NCBI RefSeq assembly: GCF_023701745.1
Contig: NZ_JAJOZB010000001.1
Span: 8,417,001 to 8,481,000 of the forward strand
Origin: Streptomyces sp. RKAG293
GTDB taxonomy: Bacteria; Actinomycetota; Actinomycetes; Streptomycetales; Streptomycetaceae
Reading direction: 5' to 3'
DNA length: 64,000 nucleotides
Position numbers and translations under genes: made by a program. Shown in pieces: positions 9,956 to 17,648 of the stretch. The first letter of the stretch is position 1. Every line of letters starts with the position of its first letter. The notes under the pieces are model-generated. The model was given only the letters and a program-made list of their open reading frames with translations. It had not been told where the DNA came from and ran no database searches.

Positions 9956-10018
9956 TTGACCCGCGCAGTGCTGCCCACCATCCTGAACGCATGTTCAGAA
10001 CGAACGTTCAGAACGAAC
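9956..10018 (+). promoter_or_regulatory. Promoter and TetR operator array overlapping a leaderless start
   Basis: TTGACC (9956-9961)-17 bp-CATCCT (9979-9984), then six bases to the ATG at 9991. TGAAC-GCAT-GTTCA (9984-9997) overlaps the -10, and GTTCAGAACGAAC is tandemly repeated (9993-10005, 10006-10018), containing the palindrome GAACGTTC (10002-10009). Bound repressor would cover the -10, the start point and the first nine codons. Confidence 0.7.
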
Positions 10019-11511
10019 TCGGGCCGGTGGACGTCGCGGTGATCGGCGGCGGTATGGCCGGAATGGCGACGGCGCTGCGACTGCAGGCCGCCGGACGGTC
10101 CACGGTGGTGCTGGAGGCGCACGGCCACGCCGGCGGGTGTGCCGGCTACTACCGCAAGCGGGGCTTCTCCTTCGACGTCGGCGCGACGACGCTGGTCGAC
10201 TTCGCACCCGGCGGGGTCGGCTCCGAATTGCTGGAGAGCACCGGCATCGCACCACTGGACGCCCACGAACTGCCGGGCTACCGGGCCTTCCTGCCCGACC
10301 GCGAGGTCGTGCTGCACCGGGATCCGGCCGCCTGGCATGCCGAGCGGCTGCGGATGCTCGGTGACACCGACCGGCACCGGCGCTTCTGGGACCTGCTCGA
10401 CCGGCTGGCGGGCACCTTCTGGCGGGCGAGCCGGTCGGGTGTGCGGCTGCCGGTCCGCGGTCCCGCCGACGCGCTGCGGGACCTGCGGGCGATCGGCCTC
10501 GCCGGGGTACCGCTCGCCCGCCATGTGAACCGGACCCTCGGGGACGCGCTGCGCGCCCACGGTCTGCGGGACGACGCGGCGCTGGTCGGGCTGCTCGGCA
10601 TGCTCGTCGAGGACACCGTGCACACCGGTGTCGACGACGCGCCGCTGATCAACGCGGCGCTCGGTGTGACGATCCGCGGCGCGGGACTCAGCCGGCACGC
10701 CGGCGGTATGCACGGGTTCTGGCGGGTCCTGGTGGCGCACTACCGGGGACTCGGCGGCCGGCTCCGCACGGGGTGCGAGGTGTCCCGCGTCGACGGCGAG
10801 GCCGGGAGCTATCGGGTGACGACCCGGCAGGGCGATCTCCTGGCCCGGCGCGTCGTGTGCGCGATACCCGCCGTCACCACCGCCAGGATCTGCGCAACGC
10901 TGCCGGTCGCCCGCAGGCTGCGGCCGTTCCTGGAGCGCGACGCGGACGCATCCGGCGGTGCCTGCGTGGTGTTCCTCGGGGTGCCCGATGCCGAGGTGTC
11001 CGGCCAGGAACTGACTCACCATCAACTGCTGCAGTCGTACGACCGGCCGCTGGGCGACGGGAACAACATGTTCGTCTCCGTCTCCGAGCCGGGGGACCCG
11101 CTCAGCGCCCCGCCGGGCCACCGGGCGGTGATGATCTCCACGCACACGGATCTGGCCGACTGGGCCGGGCTCGACGCGACCGCGTACGAGCAGCGCAAGA
11201 AGGAGATCGGCGAACGGCTCGTCAGCTGTGCGCGGCGGGCCTACCCGCGGCTGGGGGAACGGGCGGTGATCGCCCAGACCGGTACACCCCGCAGCTACGA
11301 ACGCTTCGGGTTCCGTCCGGGCGGCGCGGTCGGCGGCCCGCGCCAGCACCTGCGCAACACCAATCAACACGCCGTCCCGCACGATCTCGGCGGACCCGGC
11401 CTCTGGCTCGTCGGGGACTCGACCTGGCCCGGGCTGGGCACCGTCGCCTGTGTGCTGGGCAGCCGCATCGTCGCCGAGGGCATGCTGCGCGAGAAGGGAC
11501 CGACCCGGTGA
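9991..11511 (+). CDS. FAD-dependent phytoene desaturase/carotenoid isomerase-type oxidoreductase
   Basis: 506 aa. The N-terminal dinucleotide-binding motif VIGGGMAGMATALRLQ (residues 18-33) is followed by an E-x-H-x-x-x-GG segment (EAHGHAGGCAGY), and a C-terminal flavin contact GLWLVGDSTWPGLGT closes the fold, as in CrtI/CrtISO-type amine-oxidase-like flavoproteins. There is no ribosome binding site before the ATG. A promoter TTGACC (9956-9961)-17 bp-CATCCT (9979-9984) would start transcription at the ATG itself, suggesting a leaderless mRNA. It overlaps the membrane desaturase gene by 4 bases. No phytoene synthase or cyclase is in the window, so the substrate (carotenoid, other polyene or retinoid-like) is unknown. 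The frame remains open far upstream, but that part is GC-biased noise antisense to the lectin gene. Confidence 0.85.
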   Translation: MFRTNVQNELGPVDVAVIGGGMAGMATALRLQAAGRSTVVLEAHGHAGGCAGYYRKRGFSFDVGATTLVDFAPGGVGSELLESTGIAPLDAHELPGYRAFLPDREVVLHRDPAAWHAERLRMLGDTDRHRRFWDLLDRLAGTFWRASRSGVRLPVRGPADALRDLRAIGLAGVPLARHVNRTLGDALRAHGLRDDAALVGLLGMLVEDTVHTGVDDAPLINAALGVTIRGAGLSRHAGGMHGFWRVLVAHYRGLGGRLRTGCEVSRVDGEAGSYRVTTRQGDLLARRVVCAIPAVTTARICATLPVARRLRPFLERDADASGGACVVFLGVPDAEVSGQELTHHQLLQSYDRPLGDGNNMFVSVSEPGDPLSAPPGHRAVMISTHTDLADWAGLDATAYEQRKKEIGERLVSCARRAYPRLGERAVIAQTGTPRSYERFGFRPGGAVGGPRQHLRNTNQHAVPHDLGGPGLWLVGDSTWPGLGTVACVLGSRIVAEGMLREKGPTR

Positions 11512-12329
11512 AGCAGTCCCACCCCGTGGACCAGCCCGACGCCACCCGCCAGCCCAGCCTGGCCGACCTCGGTGCGGACCTGCTGGTCACCTCGCGAAGG
11601 CGGCGGCTGATCGCGCTGTGCCGTCCGTTCGCCGGGGTGTCGCTCTTCGCCGTCGCGGCGTGGCTGCGCTGGTGGTGGCTCACACCGGTGATCGTCTTCG
11701 GTGTCTTCGTCTCGGTCGTCACCGTCACGCACGACGTCGTGCACCGCACGATCGGCCTGTCGGCGCGGGCCACCGACTGGGCGCTGTTCGCGACCGGGCT
11801 GGTGCTGCTGGAGAGCGGGCACGCGTACCGCGCCACGCACACCCAGCACCACCGGCTCTTCCCGCACCCCGACGACCCGGAGGGACACCCCGCCGACCTG
11901 TCGTTCCTCGGTGCGCTGCTGCACGGACCGGTGTTCCTGGTCCGCCTCTGGTTCTGGTCCTACCGGCGCGGCCGCGACCGCGGTTGGCTGCTCGCGGAGG
12001 CGGCCGTGCCCGTCACGGTGCTCGGCGGCGGCGTATGGCTCTGGCCGTACACGCCCGGAGTGCTGGCCTACGCGGTCATGATGATCGCCGGAAGCTGGGT
12101 GTACCCACTGCTGACGGTGTATCTGCCGCACCACGACTACGGCGACACGCCGCTGACCCAGACCCGTACGCTGCGGGGCCGGATCATCCCGGCGGTCTTC
12201 CTGGAGCTCACCTACCACCTCGAACACCATCTGTACCCGCAGGTGCCGAGTCATCAGCTGCCGGAGCTGGCGCGCCGGCTCGAGACGTACCTCGCCGCCA
12301 ACGGCGTCCGGGTGGTGCGCGTTGTCTGA
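11508..12329 (+). CDS. Membrane fatty-acid desaturase / carotenoid ketolase-hydroxylase family protein
   Basis: 273 aa. The GTG start overlaps the preceding stop (GTGA). It is an integral membrane di-iron oxygenase: hydrophobic segments surround three histidine boxes, HDVVH (75-79), HTQHH (111-115) and HLEHH (237-241), plus HH at 208-209. The YHLEHHLYP form of the last box is shared by fatty-acid desaturases and CrtW-type beta-carotene ketolases. Together with the CrtI-like flavoprotein it forms a two-enzyme module that could desaturate and then oxygenate a polyene. Which subfamily it belongs to cannot be decided by eye. A TetR gene follows with an 8-base overlap, so all three form one operon. 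Confidence 0.85.
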   Translation: MKQSHPVDQPDATRQPSLADLGADLLVTSRRRRLIALCRPFAGVSLFAVAAWLRWWWLTPVIVFGVFVSVVTVTHDVVHRTIGLSARATDWALFATGLVLLESGHAYRATHTQHHRLFPHPDDPEGHPADLSFLGALLHGPVFLVRLWFWSYRRGRDRGWLLAEAAVPVTVLGGGVWLWPYTPGVLAYAVMMIAGSWVYPLLTVYLPHHDYGDTPLTQTRTLRGRIIPAVFLELTYHLEHHLYPQVPSHQLPELARRLETYLAANGVRVVRVV

Positions 12330-12918
12330 CACCCGTGGCCGGGTACTCGACGCCGCCCTGTCCTGCCTTGTTGCGCACGGCTTCGGCGGCACCACCGCGC
12401 GGGCGATAGCGCAGGCGGGCGGCTTCGCGCCCGGCGTCATCTACTACCACTTCACCGATCTGGACGACCTGTTGGTGGCGACGCTGGCGCACACCTGCGA
12501 GGCGCGCGCGAAACGGTACCGGGCCGAGCTGTCGGACGTGGACCGCGCCGGGCGCGCGGTCGAGATGCTGCGGACGCTCTACGACGAGGACACCGCGGTG
12601 GGGCACATCGCCGCCGTCCAGGAGATCTACGCCGGGGCGCGGCCCGGGTCGCGGCTGGCCGCCCAACTGTCGCTGGAGACCCGGCGATGGGAGGAACTGG
12701 CGGAGGAGCTGCTGACCACGTTGCTGCGCGGCAAACCGCTTGCATCCGTGGTGCGGGTGCCCGTGGTGGCCAGCGCGGCCGTGGCGTTCTACCTCGGCAT
12801 GGAGACGCTCACCCACCTCGACGGCGACCGGTCGCGTCCGGCGGCCCTCTTCGACCAGGCCGCCCGGATCGCCGCCGTCTTCGACCGGATCCCGCGCCTG
12901 CGCCGGCGATCCTCGTAG
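12322..12918 (+). CDS. TetR/AcrR family transcriptional regulator
   Basis: 198 aa from a TTG start inside the end of the desaturase gene; no other in-frame start lies nearby. The N-terminal HTH is clear (RVLDAALSCLVAHGFGGTT followed by ARAIAQAGGFAPGVIYYHF, about 6-45), followed by an all-helical ligand-binding domain. It is the last gene of the carotenoid-type operon and probably represses it. The likely target is the repeated GTTCAGAAC/GAACGTTC array at 9984-10018, which overlaps the operon promoter and first codons. Weak TTG initiation would keep repressor levels low. Confidence 0.88.
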   Translation: MSDTRGRVLDAALSCLVAHGFGGTTARAIAQAGGFAPGVIYYHFTDLDDLLVATLAHTCEARAKRYRAELSDVDRAGRAVEMLRTLYDEDTAVGHIAAVQEIYAGARPGSRLAAQLSLETRRWEELAEELLTTLLRGKPLASVVRVPVVASAAVAFYLGMETLTHLDGDRSRPAALFDQAARIAAVFDRIPRLRRRSS

Positions 12919-13005
12919 GCGCCACACCCGCACCCCCTTTCACCGCTGGGTGCGCCCCGCTGTGAGACTGGTCGCCTGATCGCCGTCAAGGAAAGGCTGC
13001 TCCTC

Positions 13006-13941
13006 ATGAAGATCCTGGTCGTCGGTGCCGGAGCCACCGGAGGCTTCTTCGGCGCCCTCCTCGTCAAGGCGGGCCGTGACGTCACCTTCCTCGTCCGCGC
13101 CGACCGCGCCGCCGCCTTGCGGGAGCGGGGTCTGCGGATCACCGGCCTGGGCGAGGAAGAAGTGATCACGCCACGGCTCATCACCGCATCCGAACTGACC
13201 ACGCCCTACGACCTGGTCCTGCTGTCGGTGAAGTCCACCGCTCTCCAGCAGGCCATCGACGACGTGGCCCCGGCGATCGGCCCGGAGACCACGATCGTGC
13301 CCCTCCTCAACGGCATGGCCCATCTCGGAGAGCTCACCGCGCGCTTCGGCGCGCAGCCGGTGCTCGGCGGGGTGGCGAAGGTCATCACCACTCTGAACGC
13401 GGAAGGGGACATCGTCCGGCTGGCCCCGTTGGCTAACCTGGACATCGGCGAACAGGACGGCCGTCCTTCGGCCCGGCTGGACGAAGTCCGCGCCCTGCTG
13501 GACGGCGCCGGCATCACGGTGGGCGTCCCGGAGGACATCGTCGCGGCGATGTGGCACAAGTGGGTCTTCATCACCACCGTCGGTGCGGTGACCTGCCTGA
13601 TGCGCGGCACGGTCGGTGACGTCAACGCCGTCCCCGGAGGATCCGACTTCGCGCTCGCCGTCCTGGCCGAGACGGCCGCGGTGGCGGACGCCGCCGGCTT
13701 CCCCGTTCCGGAGAGCCAACTCGGCGTGATCACCGGGATGGTGAAGCAGGACGGGCCGTTCGCGCCCTCCCTGTACCGCGATGTCGTGGCCGGCCGGGCG
13801 ACCGAGGTCGAGCACCTCTTCGGCGACTTCCTCGTGCACGCCCGCGCCCTTCAGATCGGCACCCCCCTGCTCGACCTGGCCACCCTGCACCTACGCGTCC
13901 ACCAACACCGCGTCGCCATGGGCACCCTCGACCAGCGGTGA
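13006..13941 (+). CDS. Ketopantoate reductase family protein (PanE/ApbA-like)
   Basis: 311 aa, ATG preceded by AAGGAAAGG. The Rossmann motif GAGATGG (7-13), the SVKST lysine segment and the PLLNGM motif match the ketopantoate reductase N-terminal domain. The C-terminal helical domain contains the MWHKWVF motif and the SLYRDVVAGRATEVEHLFGD segment usual in this family. Canonical PanE reduces 2-dehydropantoate with NADPH for pantothenate synthesis. The isolated position and the existence of many paralogues in actinomycetes mean another 2-oxoacid could be the substrate. Confidence 0.88.
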   Translation: MKILVVGAGATGGFFGALLVKAGRDVTFLVRADRAAALRERGLRITGLGEEEVITPRLITASELTTPYDLVLLSVKSTALQQAIDDVAPAIGPETTIVPLLNGMAHLGELTARFGAQPVLGGVAKVITTLNAEGDIVRLAPLANLDIGEQDGRPSARLDEVRALLDGAGITVGVPEDIVAAMWHKWVFITTVGAVTCLMRGTVGDVNAVPGGSDFALAVLAETAAVADAAGFPVPESQLGVITGMVKQDGPFAPSLYRDVVAGRATEVEHLFGDFLVHARALQIGTPLLDLATLHLRVHQHRVAMGTLDQR

Positions 13942-14092
13942 GGCGTCCCCGCACCCACGCGGACGCCTTCCGGTGAGGTGAGAACGCTCGGTCACCGTAC
14001 CGGTCGGACGCGGCGGTCGCGGGCCGTCCGCGGCGGCGTGATCACGCACCGAAGCGGTCGTATAAGCGGGCCGCAGGTGGGGTAGAACGGTG

Positions 14093-14119
14093 GCGGACAT
14101 CCTGATCCGGGGTGTCCGC
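14093..14119 (+). promoter_or_regulatory. Inverted repeat in the cold shock mRNA leader
   Basis: GCGGACA (14093-14099) pairs with TGTCCGC (14113-14119), 48 bases upstream of the cold shock start codon. It may be a leader hairpin affecting mRNA stability or translation with temperature, or an operator. Confidence 0.4.
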
Positions 14120-14166
14120 GGCGCCCGTTGCGGGCGGCACTGTCACGGACGAAGGATGCAGAAACG

Positions 14167-14370
14167 ATGGCCAGCGGCACGGTGAAGTGGTTCAACTCGG
14201 AAAAGGGCTTCGGGTTCATCGCCCAGGACGGCGGCGGCGCCGACGTCTTCGCCCACTACTCCAACATCTCGGGCACCGGCTATCGCGAGCTCGCGGAGGG
14301 CGAGCATGTGACCTTCGATGTCACGCAGGGCCAGAAGGGACCGCAGGCGGAGAACATCGTCCGCGGCTGA
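14167..14370 (+). CDS. CspA-family cold shock protein
   Basis: 67 aa; the ATG at 14167 follows GAAGGA (14151-14156). A single cold-shock OB fold with RNP1 (KGFGFI, 13-18) and RNP2 (VFAHYS, 27-32), and a WFN start typical of nucleic-acid chaperones. The full length equals the family norm. It is monocistronic: a perfect intrinsic hairpin follows (14383-14420). The upstream leader carries an inverted repeat (14093-14119) that could act as an RNA structure. Acts in the cytoplasm on mRNA secondary structure. An alternative upstream in-frame start exists but lacks conservation and ribosome binding site. Confidence 0.95.
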   Translation: MASGTVKWFNSEKGFGFIAQDGGGADVFAHYSNISGTGYRELAEGEHVTFDVTQGQKGPQAENIVRG

Positions 14371-14382
14371 CACCCCGGGTGC

Positions 14383-14420
14383 GGGAGGAGGCCGGCGCCC
14401 CGCCGGCCCGGCCTCTTCCC
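14383..14420 (+). terminator. Terminator after cold shock gene
   Basis: Arms 14383-14395 and 14408-14420 pair over 13 bp with one G-U pair and a 12-nt loop, starting 13 bases after the stop codon. Confidence 0.85.
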
Positions 14421-14550
14421 GGAACCCCCGCTCTCTCCCGCGGGCCGTCCCGGGCAGCGGACGAGACGTGGGCCACATCCCTGGCGTGGATGTCACATCG
14501 CGAGTGGCCGGGCCGCTCTCAGATGGTGACCACGACACAGGGAGCACCCA

Positions 14551-15216
14551 GTGAAGCTCACCATCTTCGCCGCGACCGGCGGGATCGGCCGGCAGATCCT
14601 CGACCAGGCCGTCGGGGCGGGCCATGACGTCACCGCGGTCGTGCGGAACCCGGACAAGGTGTCCGGACCCATCCGCATCGTCACCGCCGACCTGGCCTCC
14701 GCCGACCCGGCGACACTCCAGTCCGCGATCGGCGGCGCGGACGCCGTTCTCTCCGGCCTCGGGGCCCGCTCGAAGTCCGAGGCGGGCGTCGCCTGGCAGG
14801 GGACCCGGGCCATGGTCCAGGCGATGCGGGCGACGGACGTCCGGCGCATCGTCGTCGTCAGCGCGGCCCCGATCGGCACGGTGCCGTCACCCGGAATCCC
14901 GAACCCGCCGAAGCACGATCCCGGCGACGGATTCCTCATGCGTCAGGTGTTCGGCCGGCTGGTGAAGGCCGCACTGCGGGACCACTACGCCGACCTCGCG
15001 CGGATGGAGGACATCCTGCGCGAGAGCACGCTGGACTGGACCGTGATCCGGCCCCCGAAGCTGACCGACAAGGCCCTGACCGGGACCTACCGCACCGCGT
15101 ACGAACAGAACGTACGGGGCGGTTGGTCGGTCTCGCGCGCCGACGTCGCCCATTGCATGCTCGACGTCCTGGAGCGCCCCGAGACGGCCGGCCGGGCGAT
15201 CGGCATCGCCGGCTGA
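14551..15216 (+). CDS. NAD(P)H-binding atypical SDR (NmrA/YwnB-like) oxidoreductase
   Basis: 221 aa, GTG start with GGGAGC seven bases upstream. The N-terminus KLTIFAATGGIGRQILDQA (2-20) is a Rossmann nucleotide-binding loop of the TGGIG type used by NmrA-like/atypical SDR proteins. Central VVSAAP and WTVIRPPKL segments, and C-terminal SRADVAHCMLDVL, match NAD(P)-binding proteins that sense cofactor state or reduce flavin/biliverdin-type substrates. No catalytic YxxxK motif is obvious. It stands alone between the cold shock gene and a convergent hydrolase. Confidence 0.88.
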   Translation: MKLTIFAATGGIGRQILDQAVGAGHDVTAVVRNPDKVSGPIRIVTADLASADPATLQSAIGGADAVLSGLGARSKSEAGVAWQGTRAMVQAMRATDVRRIVVVSAAPIGTVPSPGIPNPPKHDPGDGFLMRQVFGRLVKAALRDHYADLARMEDILRESTLDWTVIRPPKLTDKALTGTYRTAYEQNVRGGWSVSRADVAHCMLDVLERPETAGRAIGIAG

Positions 15217-15344
15217 GTGCGCCGGCCGACAGGGCCGGTGATGTGACCGGCCGGTGGCCGGGGAAGTGTCAGGTGCAGAACCCGGCGGAGAGCCCGGCCC
15301 GCACGGGGGGGCCGGGCTCCTCGTCATGCGCGACGACCCGCGGT

Positions 15345-16358
15345 TCAGCGTGGCGTGAGGCTCGTCCCGAGCCGCTCCGTGGTGTTCCCGTAGGGCAGGT
15401 CGGTCAGCGACAGATCGGTGCAGAAACGGGTGACGAGGTCGGCGAAGTCCGCGATGCGCTCGACGGGCGCCAGGTGATCGGTCTCCTTGATGGTGGTGAA
15501 CCACGCCGCGGGCAGCTGGGCGGCCACCTCGCGGCCCATCTCGGGGGTGGTCAGCGTGTCGTACTCACCGGTGACCACCAGGCTGGGGATGGCGGGCGCC
15601 GGTTCGGGGCGGTACCACTCGTGGCGCATCAACCGGGTGTTGTGCTCGGCGGACTTGCGCAGTTCCTCGGGGCTCTGGCCGACGATCTGCTGATAGACCA
15701 GCCGGGCGACGGCGGCGTGCTTGCGGACGTGGCCGGTGCCCGGAGGGGACATGAAGCGGTCCGCGAGTTCGCGTGCGATCGGCTCCGTCTCGCCGCGTTC
15801 GATCATGACGGACCAGCGCTCCATCGCCTCGGCGTAGCCGGCGGGGATGCGGGTGGTCATGCCGACCAGCAGGAGGCGCTTGACGAGTGCGGGGTAGTGC
15901 TGCGCGAAGCGCAGCCCGATGGCCCCGCCGTAACAGGCGGCGACGAGGTTGATCCGGGGCAGGCCGAGCTCCTCGACGAGGTGGCGGACGGCCGCCGCCA
16001 GGAAGTCCACCCCGTACTTGGCGGGCAGGAAGTCGGCGGTGCCGTAGCCGGGGAGGTCGACGGTGATCACTTGGCCCAGGGGGGCCAGCCACTTCTCGTG
16101 GCGCACCCAGGAGTTGCGGTCCTGGGACGATCCGCCGAGGACCAGGACCGGCTCGGTGCGCGGGGTGCCCTGGCGCACGATGCGGCAGGTGAAGCGGAAG
16201 CCGTCGAAGGTCAGATCCCGCTCCTCCACCCGGACGGGTGGGATCGTCCCCTGGACCCCCAGGACTCCGTAGGCCGCCTGGGCCTGTCCGGGGAGGGTGG
16301 CGGTGGCGCCGAGCCGGTCCGCCCCACGGTCCTGGGGAGGTGCGGTGTCGGTGGACAT
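15345..16358 (-). CDS. Alpha/beta-fold hydrolase with cysteine nucleophile elbow
   Basis: 337 aa; ATG preceded by GGAG. The fold is clear: oxyanion-strand region VLVLGGSSQDRNSW, the nucleophile elbow VAACYGGAIG, the acid loop GEYDTLT and the base loop TDHLAP. The nucleophile position is Cys142 rather than Ser (A-x-C-x-G instead of G-x-S-x-G); Asp267 and His295 would complete a Cys-Asp-His triad, as in dienelactone hydrolases. The first 45 residues are a disordered extension without a signal peptide. Substrate unknown. It is divergent from the vWA gene across a 489-bp region rich in CACC/GGTG palindromes. Confidence 0.85.
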   Translation of the reverse strand: MSTDTAPPQDRGADRLGATATLPGQAQAAYGVLGVQGTIPPVRVEERDLTFDGFRFTCRIVRQGTPRTEPVLVLGGSSQDRNSWVRHEKWLAPLGQVITVDLPGYGTADFLPAKYGVDFLAAAVRHLVEELGLPRINLVAACYGGAIGLRFAQHYPALVKRLLLVGMTTRIPAGYAEAMERWSVMIERGETEPIARELADRFMSPPGTGHVRKHAAVARLVYQQIVGQSPEELRKSAEHNTRLMRHEWYRPEPAPAIPSLVVTGEYDTLTTPEMGREVAAQLPAAWFTTIKETDHLAPVERIADFADLVTRFCTDLSLTDLPYGNTTERLGTSLTPR

Positions 16359-16550
16359 GAAGGGCTCCAGAATTCAGGGAGGGCGGTGTGACGCCGTCCC
16401 CGTCCGCGGCGGGCGGGAACGGCGTCCGGACCGTTCCGCCTGTATGACGTGACCCGAGAGGAGTCGGCGGAGGGCCCGGTGACGAAGAGCGAACGCCCAG
16501 CGCCCGCCGTGCGCGGCGTCCGCGCACAAGGGGCCGATCGCCGCTTCGAT

Positions 16551-16631
16551 CACCAATAGGTGTTCGTTGCAGTCTGTTTGCCCGGATTGGTGGGAACACC
16601 CTTTGCGGGGTTGATTCACCTGTTCAGGTGA
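16551..16631. promoter_or_regulatory. Cluster of CACC/GGTG palindromes (operator candidate)
   Basis: Within the 489-bp gene-free stretch between the divergent hydrolase (15345-16358) and vWA (16848-17600) genes lie three dyads: CACC-AATA-GGTG (16551-16562), GGTG-GGAA-CACC (16589-16600) and a perfect TCACCTG-TT-CAGGTGA (16616-16631). The stretch is also less GC-rich than its surroundings. I see no convincing small gene in the interval. A dimeric repressor could use these sites to control one or both genes; no regulator gene is adjacent. Confidence 0.5.
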
Positions 16632-16847
16632 TAGGAGACGTCACTCTGGGTGAACGTTTCGAGGAGCTTGGCTGACGCTCGTCACACGGCGTAGCTGTTC
16701 GCCGCGGCACTCCGTGCAGGAGCTCGCGTTGGACCAACGACCTGTTGCGGCGCCGAGCCGCGCAGGATCCCAACGGGGTCCGGTGCCCGGCGGGTTGGAC
16801 GTACCGTTCTCCCAAGGTCGCTTTCGCAGCTCGCACGGGGGAATCTC

Positions 16848-17600
16848 ATGGCCATCGACTACGTCAAGCGCCCCGCCGCCGGCCCGGCGATCGATCTCGT
16901 GAAGGTGCGGGACAGCGCGCCCCGGCTCGTCGACCTGTACAAGTCGGCCCGGGTCTCGCTGGAGAAGGCCGGGATGGCCGGGCAGCGCGCCGCGGTCTAT
17001 CTGGTCCTGGACCGCTCGGGGAGCATGCGCCGTTACTACAAGGACGGCACCGTCCAGCACCTCGCCGAGCAGGCGCTCGGCCTGGCCGCGAACCTCGACG
17101 ACGACGGTGTGGTGCCGGTGGTCTTCTTCTCCACGGAGGTCGACGGTGTCGCCGACCTCGGCCTGACCGACTACGAGGGCCGGATCGGCGCCCTGCACGC
17201 GGGCTTCGGCCGCATGGGCCGCACCAACTACCACCTGGCCATGCAGGCGGTCATCGACCACTACGCCGACTCGGGCGCCACCGATCCGGCCTTCGTCATC
17301 TTCCAGACCGACGGCAGCCCCAGTTCCAGGACCGCCGCCGAGCATGTCCTGTGCACCGCCGCCCGGTTGCCGATCTTCTGGCAGTTCGTGGCCTTCGGGG
17401 ACCCCGACGACAGCCAGTTCGACTTCCTGCGCAAGCTCGACGACCTGCCGGTACCGGCCAAGCGCGTGGTCGACAACGCCGGGTTCTTCCCCGCGGGCGA
17501 CGATCCCCGCGCGCTGTCGGACGCCGAGCTCTATCAGCGGCTCACGCAGGAGTTCGGTTCCTGGATCACCGCCGCGACGGCCGCGGGCGTCATCCGCTGA
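16848..17600 (+). CDS. TerF-like von Willebrand factor A domain protein
   Basis: 250 aa, ATG start. The vWA domain carries a full MIDAS: DRSGS (55-59), the RTNY threonine loop (FGRMGRTNYHLAM) and the FQTDGS aspartate loop. The early segment SLEKAG and the wording of the fold match vWA domains found in tellurium-resistance/TerF proteins of Streptomyces, which bind metal ions and work with TerD-family calcium-binding proteins. No Ter protein is in the window. No signal peptide or membrane helix is visible, so it is cytoplasmic. Not in an operon: the next gene is convergent. Confidence 0.85.
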   Translation: MAIDYVKRPAAGPAIDLVKVRDSAPRLVDLYKSARVSLEKAGMAGQRAAVYLVLDRSGSMRRYYKDGTVQHLAEQALGLAANLDDDGVVPVVFFSTEVDGVADLGLTDYEGRIGALHAGFGRMGRTNYHLAMQAVIDHYADSGATDPAFVIFQTDGSPSSRTAAEHVLCTAARLPIFWQFVAFGDPDDSQFDFLRKLDDLPVPAKRVVDNAGFFPAGDDPRALSDAELYQRLTQEFGSWITAATAAGVIR

Positions 17601-17648
17601 CGGTCGCGCTCCGCAGCAGCCGGCACGGCCCGTCCGCCGCGTCGCCGC

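Noticed and set aside
9079..9990. In-frame upstream extension of the carotenoid-type flavoprotein
   Set aside because: The extension is antisense to the lectin gene, Arg/Gly-rich, and lies upstream of a well-placed promoter; the flavin motif begins right after the ATG at 9991.
16374..16619. 81-codon minus-strand frame in the hydrolase-vWA interval
   Set aside because: No ribosome binding site, no domain, and it overlaps the palindrome cluster; treated as non-coding.
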